This document shows positions 24,894 through 31,332 of a DNA stretch of 43,209 bases, in pieces. A program made the position numbers and the translations under genes. Numbering within the stretch: position 1 is the first letter of the stretch; every line of letters begins with the position of its first letter. The stretch lies in NCBI GenBank assembly GCA_030038075.1, contig JASHPO010000017.1, positions 1 through 43,209 on the forward strand, read 5' to 3'. Origin of the DNA: Nitrososphaerales archaeon (lineage in GTDB: Archaea > Thermoproteota > Nitrososphaeria > Nitrososphaerales > CADDZS01). The notes below the pieces were generated by a model. The model did no database searches and was not told where the DNA came from. It saw only the letters and a list, made by a program, of their open reading frames with translations.

Positions 24894-25907
24894 ATGGCTA
24901 TCAAAATCGACGAAGCGGCCATAGCGAAGATCCTGGACTGGACACGCCCTTCAAGGATCGTTTTCAATGCACCGGACGGGCTGCTTTCGCAGACTCGAAA
25001 GCTGGCGTCAGACTTGGAATCCAAATACAAACTTCAGGCGATAGTGATCTCAGATCCCACTTACGGTTCTTGCGACACAGTGGACATTGACGCACAGAGG
25101 CTGGGCGCACAGGTCGCCTTCCACGTTGGACACAATGTTACAGTCAAAAAGTTTGGAAAGATTACATATTCAATCGACGCCTACGACGATATTCTCTTTG
25201 ACAAAGCTATCTTGAGCGCGGAGAAGGAGCTCAAAGCTCTGAATTATAATACGGTCGGACTGGTTGCCTTTGCCCAGCACGTAAATGAACTGGACAGTGC
25301 GTCGAAAATCCTAGGAAGGGACGGGTTCAAGACCGTGGTCGGAAAGGGAATGGGACAACTCCAAGACGGCCAGATTTTCGGCTGCGAATTCTATCCGGCG
25401 TTCAACATCAGAGACAGGGTCGATGCAATGATTTTATTGGGGCACAGCATGTTCCACGCTATCGGCTTGTGCCTCTCGACGGGTAAACCCACTTTCATGC
25501 TGGACCCCTACGAGAACCAGGCGATCAACGTTCAGAAAACGGCGGAAGAACGTCTAAAGAAAGCTGTACTCGCGATATACAAAGCGAGAGACGCAACTAA
25601 GGTCGGAGTCATCATCGGCTTGAAGGAAGGTCAGATGATGACTGATCAATCAATAAAGATCAAATCCCAATTAGAAAAACTGGGCAAGGAAGTGCAGCTG
25701 ATCGCGCTGCGGGAAATCACGGCTGATAGAATAAACTCAATGACAGAAATCGAGGCTTTTGTCCAGACGGGTTGCCCCAGAATCAGCTTAGACGGCTACA
25801 CCTTTTCAAAGCCCGTTTTGAGCGTTCCCCAGACGGATGCACTAATTAACCTCCTTTCGGGAAAGGAAATTCAGATGGACCTGTTCGAAAGAAAGAACTG
25901 GCTGTAG
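24894..25907 (+). CDS. dph2: Diphthamide synthase Dph2 (radical SAM, noncanonical)
   Basis: The 337-residue protein has the Dph2 fold with three cysteines that hold the [4Fe-4S] cluster: C60 (DPTYGSCD), C164 (FGCEFYPAF) and C294 (TGCPRISLD). It transfers an aminocarboxypropyl group from SAM to a histidine of elongation factor aEF2, the first step of diphthamide formation. Archaea usually have one gene, giving a homodimer. ATG start, 50 bases after L10e. The Dph6-like ligase at 18.8 kb completes the pathway. Confidence 0.95.
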   Translation: MAIKIDEAAIAKILDWTRPSRIVFNAPDGLLSQTRKLASDLESKYKLQAIVISDPTYGSCDTVDIDAQRLGAQVAFHVGHNVTVKKFGKITYSIDAYDDILFDKAILSAEKELKALNYNTVGLVAFAQHVNELDSASKILGRDGFKTVVGKGMGQLQDGQIFGCEFYPAFNIRDRVDAMILLGHSMFHAIGLCLSTGKPTFMLDPYENQAINVQKTAEERLKKAVLAIYKARDATKVGVIIGLKEGQMMTDQSIKIKSQLEKLGKEVQLIALREITADRINSMTEIEAFVQTGCPRISLDGYTFSKPVLSVPQTDALINLLSGKEIQMDLFERKNWL

Positions 25908-25911
25908 TGCT

Positions 25912-26484
25912 GTGCAAATAATGGAAGAAAAAGTAGTGATTCCCGGTGACAAACTAGCCTCAATTGAGGAGTTTATCCCCGGATCTGGAACCGCTAGCAT
26001 AGGCGAGTCGATAGTCTCGACTGTAACCGGCTCAAAGCGCCCGGACATGTCAAATAGGGTAATGAACGTCAAACCCGCCAGGGAACTAACTGACGCAATC
26101 CCGAAGGTCGGAGATTATGTCATTGGTTTTGTGGACAGCTCCTCGCCGACGATGGCGCAAGTAACGATCAAGGCAATCAACGACGTTCCCAGTCACAGGG
26201 AATTTTCTGGAATGCTCTCTCTGCGCGACGAGAGACGCAGGAAATCCAGTCCGATCAAGGCGGCCGACACGATTAGGGCAAGAGTGATCAGCACGAAGAA
26301 TTCAATCTTTCATCTGGGCCTTGACGACCAGAGGTGCGGCGTTATCAATACGCGATGCAGCAATTGCGGAGGCACGGTTGTGGCGCTTGGTATGGACAGG
26401 GTAAAGTGCCCCGAATGCGGCCTCGTCGACGATCGGATCTTGTCACAGGATTTCGTAAAACCTCAGCGAAAGGCGAACGCCTAG
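25912..26484 (+). CDS. csl4: Exosome RNA-binding subunit Csl4
   Basis: The 190-residue protein has an N-terminal domain (VVIPGDKLASIEEFIPGSGT), an S1 RNA-binding domain (VGDYVIGFVDSSSPTMAQVTI... to about residue 135) and a C-terminal zinc ribbon (CSNCGG and CPECG, near 143-163). Csl4 caps the archaeal exosome with Rrp4 and joins DnaG. The start is GTG 25912 or ATG 25921, four bases after dph2, so the genes are likely co-transcribed. Confidence 0.94.
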   Translation: MQIMEEKVVIPGDKLASIEEFIPGSGTASIGESIVSTVTGSKRPDMSNRVMNVKPARELTDAIPKVGDYVIGFVDSSSPTMAQVTIKAINDVPSHREFSGMLSLRDERRRKSSPIKAADTIRARVISTKNSIFHLGLDDQRCGVINTRCSNCGGTVVALGMDRVKCPECGLVDDRILSQDFVKPQRKANA

Positions 26485-26550
26485 AAATCTCTCCTCAAAC
26501 AATTGGTTACTTCGTGAGACCGAGAAGACATATAAGGGCGGTCTAGCCGA

Positions 26551-26910
26551 TTGTCTTTTCCATTCTTGCTACTAAAAGTAGAATCTGCTGGAGAGAACGC
26601 TATCAGCATCCAGATCGACAAAGAGGATTACAGCATCGCGGATATCGTCCACAAAGAATTGTTGAGCGTGAAACATGTCAGGTTTACAGGGGTTCCGCCT
26701 CCGCACCCGCTGGTAAAGACCTTGACGATCCAGGTACAGACGGACGGCGCGAATCCTTCAAAGGCGCTACAGGAAGCAATTGATATCTCGCTAGAAAAAA
26801 TATCAGAGCTCTTGGAGGCGGCTAGGCAGGCATTTCCCCCGACCGAAGTACGGAAGGAAACTCCATCCTCACCTACAAGCGAAGCTGTCGTCTCCGAACA
26901 AAGCACATAA
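26551..26910 (+). CDS. rpoL: RNA polymerase subunit Rpo11 (Rpb11/RpoL)
   Basis: The 119-residue protein resembles Rpb11: VESAGENAISIQIDKEDYSIADIVHKELLSV, then GVPPPHPLVKTLTIQVQTDG and a long helix that pairs with Rpo3. A charged tail (about 95-119) is extra. A TATA-like element ACATATAAG at 26528-26536 is only 19 bases from TTG 26551. The TTG at 26566 (MLLKVES) fits both promoter spacing and family N-termini and may be the true start. Confidence 0.92.
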   Translation: MSFPFLLLKVESAGENAISIQIDKEDYSIADIVHKELLSVKHVRFTGVPPPHPLVKTLTIQVQTDGANPSKALQEAIDISLEKISELLEAARQAFPPTEVRKETPSSPTSEAVVSEQST

Positions 26911-26969
26911 ATGCGGTACTCATCGGGGACTCTTTCGGCTAGAGTCCAACAATATTTCGGTGTATTATA

Positions 26970-27302
26970 GTGAAATTCTGTCCAAAGTGCGGAACACGCT
27001 TGAGATTCAAGGCGCAAAAGCCACTCCCTCTTCAAGTATGTGACAAGTGCGGGTACTCCGAGCAGGCCGAGGTCAGCATAACACTCCCCGAGCAAATTGA
27101 CTCGAGATCAGCTTCGACAATCAAGGTCGTCGGTGACAGGGAAGAAAAGATCAAAACTATGCCAACGACAACTGCAGAGTGCCCCAAATGCGGCCATAAC
27201 GTCGCCTTCTGGTGGTTTTTGCAAACGAGGAGCGGAGATGAGCCGCCGACGCAGTTCTTCAGATGCGAAAAATGTTCGTATACATGGAGACAGTACAGTT
27301 GA
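26970..27302 (+). CDS. tfs: Transcription factor S (TFS/TFIIS-like)
   Basis: The 110-residue protein has two zinc ribbons: N-terminal CPKCGTRL...CDKCGY and C-terminal CPKCGHNVAFWWFLQTRSGDEPPTQFFRCEKCSYTW. The acidic DE pair that enters the polymerase active site is present (GDEPP). TFS stimulates cleavage of backtracked RNA. GTG start. The gene ends 30 bases before pcna. Confidence 0.96.
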   Translation: MKFCPKCGTRLRFKAQKPLPLQVCDKCGYSEQAEVSITLPEQIDSRSASTIKVVGDREEKIKTMPTTTAECPKCGHNVAFWWFLQTRSGDEPPTQFFRCEKCSYTWRQYS

Positions 27303-27310
27303 TAAATATG
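27301..27310 (+). promoter_or_regulatory. Candidate TATA element for the PCNA gene (leaderless)
   Basis: GATAAATATG is centred 27 bases before the ATG at 27333 and overlaps the tfs stop. Start-site spacing fits a leaderless mRNA. Confidence 0.5.
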
Positions 27311-27332
27311 CGATTTACGAGGCTAGCTTGAG

Positions 27333-28124
27333 ATGCCGGGAGAAGCTACAAAACCGTCTGGTTTTCTTGCGCGGTCCCAGACTCCGAGCGAATGGAAGGC
27401 GGTTACTGCCTCCATACAAACTCTAGTCGAAGAGGCGACATTTGACGTCACCCCTGACGGCATTACATTCCGAGCGATGGATCCATCGCATGTCGCGCTT
27501 GTAGACCTTTTCTGGCCGAGCGAAGATTTCCAGAAATTCACTTGCGAAAAATCCGACAGGTTCACCGTGCGAATGGAGGATTTTGCAAAATTGATTAGGA
27601 GAGCAGAAAGCAAGGATTCGATCGAAATTTCAAGGGAGGGAACAGAGTCATTGAACATCAAACTGAGCAACGGTTACAAGAGAGATTTCGAGCTTCACCT
27701 CATCGAGTCAGCTCAGAGTAACACTCCGCTTCCAAAGCTCAACTTTGACGCGAACTTTGTGACGACGGAGCCAGCGTTCGACCGCGTGCTGAACGACGTT
27801 TCGGCGATCTCAAATCACATTAGCATAGAGACCGACAAGACCAAAGTCCTTTTTTCAGGCAAGGGTGATACTGGAAAAGCATCGGTCGTCCTAGAGAAAT
27901 CGGAGACCGGAAAGGGCGACCTGACGGATCTCAGCGCACAAAAGGAAGCCAAATCAACTTACAGCATCGAATATCTGCTAAAGATAACTAAGGCTGCCGG
28001 CTCGGCTTCTGACACTATAAAGTTCGAATATTCCAGCAAGATGCCGCTACGAATGGAATTCAAGCTGGGCGAAAACAGCAAGGGAAAAATCCAGTTTTAC
28101 TTAGCGCCGCGAGTCCAAGAATAA
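27333..28124 (+). CDS. pcn: DNA polymerase sliding clamp PCNA
   Basis: The 263-residue protein has the clamp domain repeat: TASIQTLVEEATFDVTPDGITFRAMDPSHVALVDLFWPSEDF at the start, a connecting loop near 120-130 and YSIEYLLKITKAAGSASDTIKFEYSSKMPLRMEFKLG near the C-terminus. PCNA encircles DNA and tethers polymerase, ligase, FEN1 and others. The reading frame ends in a TAA that lies inside the T-run terminator of the opposite-strand tRNA gene. Confidence 0.97.
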   Translation: MPGEATKPSGFLARSQTPSEWKAVTASIQTLVEEATFDVTPDGITFRAMDPSHVALVDLFWPSEDFQKFTCEKSDRFTVRMEDFAKLIRRAESKDSIEISREGTESLNIKLSNGYKRDFELHLIESAQSNTPLPKLNFDANFVTTEPAFDRVLNDVSAISNHISIETDKTKVLFSGKGDTGKASVVLEKSETGKGDLTDLSAQKEAKSTYSIEYLLKITKAAGSASDTIKFEYSSKMPLRMEFKLGENSKGKIQFYLAPRVQE

Positions 28125-28130
28125 AAAACT
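28123..28130 (-). terminator. T-run ending transcription of the tRNA-iMet gene
   Basis: On the minus strand, six T follow the discriminator base by four nucleotides, a common archaeal termination signal. On the plus strand the same A-run contains the PCNA stop codon. Confidence 0.6.
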
Positions 28131-28146
28131 AGTAGCGGGGGGTGGA

Positions 28147-28180
28147 CTGTCATCACCGCAGAAGATTACTCTGCGATCAA
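28147..28180 (-). other. Intron 2 of tRNA-iMet, T-loop position 59/60
   Basis: This 34-base insert has a strong internal hairpin (CGCAGA/TCTGCG, 28175-28170 with 28162-28157, extended by T-G and A-T pairs). A short TCA/TGA helix and bulges AAT and AGT form a relaxed bulge-helix-bulge next to the T stem. Removing it restores the canonical TTCAAAT loop. A one-base shift of the junction (28179-28146) gives the same product, since both end bases are T. Confidence 0.85.
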
Positions 28181-28202
28181 TTTGAACCACCGCTCTGCGG
28201 GT

Positions 28203-28227
28203 TTCTCATGGAGCTTACAGGAAACAT
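28203..28227 (-). other. Intron 1 of tRNA-iMet, canonical position 37/38
   Basis: The 25-base intron is flanked by three-base bulges and the 4-bp helix CTCA (28233-28230) with TGAG (28208-28205), the geometry cut by archaeal tRNA splicing endonuclease. The intron-side outer helix is weak (two base pairs). Confidence 0.85.
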
Positions 28228-28295
28228 TATGAGCCCGCCGGGATAACCTGGCTTCCCCACCCCGCTAGTCAGTTTCCCTCGATTTTTCAACGGAT

Positions 28296-28307
28296 GCTTA
28301 TTAAAGC
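28296..28307. promoter_or_regulatory. Palindromic TATA-like element between nfo and tRNA-iMet
   Basis: GCTTATTAAAGC is nearly self-complementary. Start sites 25-26 bases away would fall near 28328 for nfo (leader about 24 bases) and near 28276 for the tRNA (10-base 5' trailer for RNase P). It may serve both divergent genes. Confidence 0.4.
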
Positions 28308-28351
28308 TTGACTCCGCGCTGAACGATAAATTTTCAGAAAGGTAAGTAGTA

Positions 28352-29218
28352 TTGAATGAAGTCAAAAACCACCCGGTAGGAATCCACGTCTCAATATCCG
28401 GAAAATTTGATCTAGCAGTTAACCGGGCAATCGAAGTTGGCTGCGTTGGGGCATTCCAAATTTTCACATGCAGTCCGAGACAGTGGAACGCTTCTAAGCT
28501 AAAGGAAGAAGAGATAGCCGCATTCAGAAGCAAGGTAGCGCAGAACGGTTTTCAAACGTTTGCACATATGCCATATCTTCCAAACCTCTCGACCTCGGAC
28601 GAGAAATTCTATTCAAAGTCAGTCGAAGTCTTGAAGCGTGAGGTGGCAAGATGTGAGGCATTGGGGGTCCCGAATCTCGTACTGCATTTCGGCAGCCACA
28701 TGGGCACATCAGTTGAATCCGGTCAGAGGCGGATCATTCAAGCCTGCAACGAAGCTCTACACGAATCATCGCGATCCGGCGTTAGGCTCTTGCTCGAAAA
28801 CTCTGCCAGCGTGAAAAACAGCACCGGCTCTCAGTTTCCCATGATAAAGCAGGTGATTGACGATGTGCTCGACACAAGCAGGATTGGCGTTTGCTTTGAT
28901 ACGTGCCACGCATTTGCAGCGGGCTACGATCTCCACACTGAGAATGCGGTGGAGAGGACCTTCATGGATTTCGAATGCGAGGTTGGGCTGGAGAAATTGT
29001 ATCTGATCCACTTGAACGACTCAAAGGGAGCGCTCGGCGACGGGCTCGATCGTCACGAGCACATTGGAAAGGGCAAGATAGGCTCAGAAGGAATGAGAGC
29101 TATTCTCTCTCTGAAAGAACTCTACCACATCCCAGTCGTCCTAGAGACTCCCGTTGATGAGGAAGGCGAGGACAGGAAGGATATTCAGACAGTGAAAAAA
29201 CTGATCCTGAAAAACTAG
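28352..29218 (+). CDS. nfo: Endonuclease IV (AP endonuclease)
   Basis: The 288-residue TIM-barrel protein has the metal-ligand motifs of endonuclease IV: HVSISGKFDLA, FAHMPYLPNLS, NLVLHFGSHMG, LLLENSAS, GVCFDTCHAFAAGYD, LIHLNDSKGALGDGLDRHEHIGKGKIG. It cleaves DNA 5' to abasic sites with three zinc ions. TTG start at 28352. It has the palindromic TATA-like element upstream, and its stop overlaps the converging RNase H-fold gene by four bases. Confidence 0.96.
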   Translation: MNEVKNHPVGIHVSISGKFDLAVNRAIEVGCVGAFQIFTCSPRQWNASKLKEEEIAAFRSKVAQNGFQTFAHMPYLPNLSTSDEKFYSKSVEVLKREVARCEALGVPNLVLHFGSHMGTSVESGQRRIIQACNEALHESSRSGVRLLLENSASVKNSTGSQFPMIKQVIDDVLDTSRIGVCFDTCHAFAAGYDLHTENAVERTFMDFECEVGLEKLYLIHLNDSKGALGDGLDRHEHIGKGKIGSEGMRAILSLKELYHIPVVLETPVDEEGEDRKDIQTVKKLILKN

Positions 29219-29853
29219 TTTGATCTGTAATCCACGCCTTCGCGAAAAGCGATCAGCTTCGCAGCGCGCTGGTCTCTGGTCCCACGTTCCCTAGTGCCTT
29301 TCCTCCGCAGAACCGAAGTCCCGCTTTCATTCACGAGCTGAATTTTGATCCGACTGCCGTACCTCGACTCAAGGTATCGAGCTAACATCGTGGCCACGGA
29401 AAGATTCCCGCATCCGATCTTCACGATTTTCTTGACATCGGGAGCATTGTCGATAAGGGCCGACACCCGATATACAGTCGCCCCGAATGTGGCGAGAACT
29501 GAGCTCTCGATCTCTCTGTGATTAAAAAAAGCGGCAATCCCGGTTCGAACACCAGGATCTATTCCGACTACAAACTTGTCATTGGGCTTTGGAGGATAAA
29601 GCATCGAGAATAATCTTTCTTTGGCAAGCCCGACGTCATCGCCTAGATCCTCGACGCAGACAATGTTTGATCCTGGGAATCGAATCCTTTCCTTTCGCGT
29701 CGTGATTATTAACTTGATATTTTCATTGTACTGAGAATAACTCTTCAGGGTAGATTCTCCCTGCAAAATCACATCTGCGAAAGGGGCGCCCATTCTCTTC
29801 AAAAGATTGGAAATCTGGTAGTAAGCTCGGCCACTTGATGTGGCAACGCCCAC
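29215..29853 (-). CDS. RNase H-fold (RuvC-like) protein, predicted nuclease
   Basis: The 212-residue frame carries a RuvC/YqgF-like core: FVVGIDPGVRTGIAAFF with D99, a second acidic residue E176 (LVNESGTS) and D194 (RDQRAAKLIAF), the D-E-D order of RNase H-like nucleases. The N-terminal 90 residues form a separate domain. Substrate is unknown; nearness to nfo is suggestive only. The GTG at 29853 is the first standard start, but the frame looks coding for 13 more codons upstream (IIVGLQIPSPEVGVATS) back to a TGA, so a noncanonical start (ATC, ATA, CTG or ATT) is possible. Confidence 0.65.
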   Translation of the reverse strand: MGVATSSGRAYYQISNLLKRMGAPFADVILQGESTLKSYSQYNENIKLIITTRKERIRFPGSNIVCVEDLGDDVGLAKERLFSMLYPPKPNDKFVVGIDPGVRTGIAAFFNHREIESSVLATFGATVYRVSALIDNAPDVKKIVKIGCGNLSVATMLARYLESRYGSRIKIQLVNESGTSVLRRKGTRERGTRDQRAAKLIAFREGVDYRSN

Positions 29854-29987
29854 TTCGGGGCTGGGAATTTGCAGTCCTACTATGATCCCACCTGGTCAGC
29901 CAGCAGACTCGAAAGACCAATTCAAACTTTTAAACATTCAGTTCTCGTGAATCCTAACCATAGCGTATTCCATTTGTTGATAATAAT

Positions 29988-30686
29988 TTGAAATCATTGA
30001 AGAGTTTAATTTATGATATTTCGGAGTCTGAGATTGTGTGTCTTGCCTATGATGACTCACAGGTCAAACTCGGTTCAATACAAGCTATTGTGTCATCTTA
30101 CTTGAATGCGGGAAAACAGGTTCACTATATAGACTATGATTTGCAGTACTCCTCAGCGCTTCAAAATTTTTTGACTGTTGATTTCGATAAAGTGATCGGC
30201 ACGGAATTTCACGTCCTGCAACCCGGTGGCGTCGATGATCTGGTTTCGCCGCTCTTTACATCTTTGATGAAAGGCGGTGTGATTGTTCTGGATTCGTTCA
30301 ACAGCTTGCAAAATCTCCTTTCTGTAGAACCTTCGCCCACAGACTTGGCGACGGCAAACCACAGGTCTGCCGTATTCGTCTCCGCAATTCAGATGATTGC
30401 GAGGATTTTTTCGAAGACCATCATAATTCTCAATCTGACCAAATCGCGCCCGACGAATAACGAAGGCATTGTTACTTGGGAAAGGAATATTGTCGGCGGT
30501 AGGATGACGTACTTCAAGAGCGATGTGATATTGTTTGCAAAAGAAGACTATAATTCGCAAAAAGTGGAGGGAATCACTATTACTGCGGATACCGTATCAT
30601 CGGAATCATTTCGCGGGCGGTTAAATGACGCGTATCAAGTACCGGTCAACGAAATTTTCTATCCGCCTTTTGCGTACAGAATGTAG
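29988..30686 (+). CDS. RecA/KaiC-like ATPase-fold protein without a P-loop
   Basis: The 232-residue protein has the sheet-and-helix pattern of RecA-type proteins: HYIDYDLQYSSALQNF after the second strand, a Walker-B-like strand GGVIVLDSFNSLQNLL (about 97-111) and IIILNLTKSRP as a next core strand. The first strand, where GxxxxGKT should lie, reads CLAYDDSQVKLGS, so ATP binding by a standard P-loop is unlikely. It may be a regulatory paralog of RadA/KaiC. It starts at TTG 29988 and overlaps the converging membrane-protein gene by 28 bases. Confidence 0.6.
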   Translation: MKSLKSLIYDISESEIVCLAYDDSQVKLGSIQAIVSSYLNAGKQVHYIDYDLQYSSALQNFLTVDFDKVIGTEFHVLQPGGVDDLVSPLFTSLMKGGVIVLDSFNSLQNLLSVEPSPTDLATANHRSAVFVSAIQMIARIFSKTIIILNLTKSRPTNNEGIVTWERNIVGGRMTYFKSDVILFAKEDYNSQKVEGITITADTVSSESFRGRLNDAYQVPVNEIFYPPFAYRM

Positions 30687-31087
30687 TAACCAAGGGTCAT
30701 TGATACTGCGACGAGGCCGATCCCTGAGATGAAGAACATCTCCGCAGACCTCGCACGAATTGTCTGCCTACCGCTCAAATACAGGGCGTAAATTCCTAGC
30801 GCGCCCACAATGTACCCGAAGAGCATAATGAACGTCTCGGACGTGTTTTGAACGCTAGAATTGGGTACGATCGTCTCCAAGTTGATCCCAGGAGTGTTTA
30901 CATTGTTTATTGCGTTGATGACGCCAGCCATGAGGAGAAAAATAACGAGTAGATAGAGCCACTCGATACCCCTAGATGCGGTTGAGCTTGTTGAACTTTG
31001 GTTGGATAATCGCCGCGCTATTCCAAGCTGTTTCAATCTCGAAGTGACCTTCGCAGATGCTCCTTGAACTCTCTTCTTCACACTCAA
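30659..31087 (-). CDS. Three-helix membrane protein, function unknown
   Basis: The 142-residue product has a basic, Ser/Thr-rich N-terminus (1-40) and three predicted membrane segments at about 42-62, 86-105 and 117-138. An Asn-rich loop lies between the first two. No family is recognised. It follows the small zinc protein and topA on the same strand with an 8-base gap, so it is probably in the topA operon. Confidence 0.7.
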   Translation of the reverse strand: MSVKKRVQGASAKVTSRLKQLGIARRLSNQSSTSSTASRGIEWLYLLVIFLLMAGVINAINNVNTPGINLETIVPNSSVQNTSETFIMLFGYIVGALGIYALYLSGRQTIRARSAEMFFISGIGLVAVSMTLGYYILYAKGG

Positions 31088-31095
31088 ATTGATCT

Positions 31096-31332
31096 CTACT
31101 CTACAGTGACTAGCAGGTGCCTTGCTACTTCTCTTGACGCTTCTCCAGTCTCCTTGAGTTCGATTATTCTCTCTAAATACCTTTCCCAGCTAATCTGAGG
31201 ATAGGCCCTTTCCCAATCGTGGTAGCTATCAGTAACGCGTCTGCGCGCGGCCTCGTGCATTAAGCAATACGCTCTGTTCGAAATAACAGCTCGAGCACAA
31301 ATTTCGCATTTCTCGAGTTTTGCAGTTGCCAT
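31096..31332 (-). CDS. Small zinc-binding protein encoded next to topA
   Basis: The 78-residue product has CEICARAV and a CLMHEAARRRV segment that could form one zinc site, followed by a helical part (YLERIIELKETGEASREVARHLL). The ATG directly follows the topA TAA, so translation is likely coupled. A topA-linked role is inference. Confidence 0.7.
   Translation of the reverse strand: MATAKLEKCEICARAVISNRAYCLMHEAARRRVTDSYHDWERAYPQISWERYLERIIELKETGEASREVARHLLVTVE

Larger units (their letters stand above)
28133..28266 (-). tRNA. trnfM: Initiator tRNA-Met (CAT anticodon) interrupted by two introns
   Basis: Exons are 28266-28228, 28202-28181 and 28146-28133. They join to a 75-base tRNA: acceptor AGCGGGG/CCCCGCT (7 bp), D stem GGGA/TCCC, anticodon stem GCGGG/CCCGC, loop CTCATAA (anticodon CAT), T stem GGTGG/CCACC and T loop TTCAAAT. 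The A1-T72 pair and the three G-C pairs below the anticodon loop mark it as initiator rather than elongator. Intron 1 (25 bases, 28227-28203) is at the usual 37/38 site; the CTCA/TGAG helix and three-base bulges (TAA, AAA) make a splicing motif. Intron 2 (34 bases, 28180-28147) is in the T loop at 59/60. No CCA is encoded. The gene is antisense to the space between pcn and nfo. Confidence 0.93.

Noticed and set aside
28125-28270. Plus-strand structured RNA or riboswitch leader for nfo, suggested by complementary ends (GCGGGG with CCCCGC).
   Set aside because: The complement gives a complete initiator tRNA with two introns, which explains the pairing fully on the minus strand.
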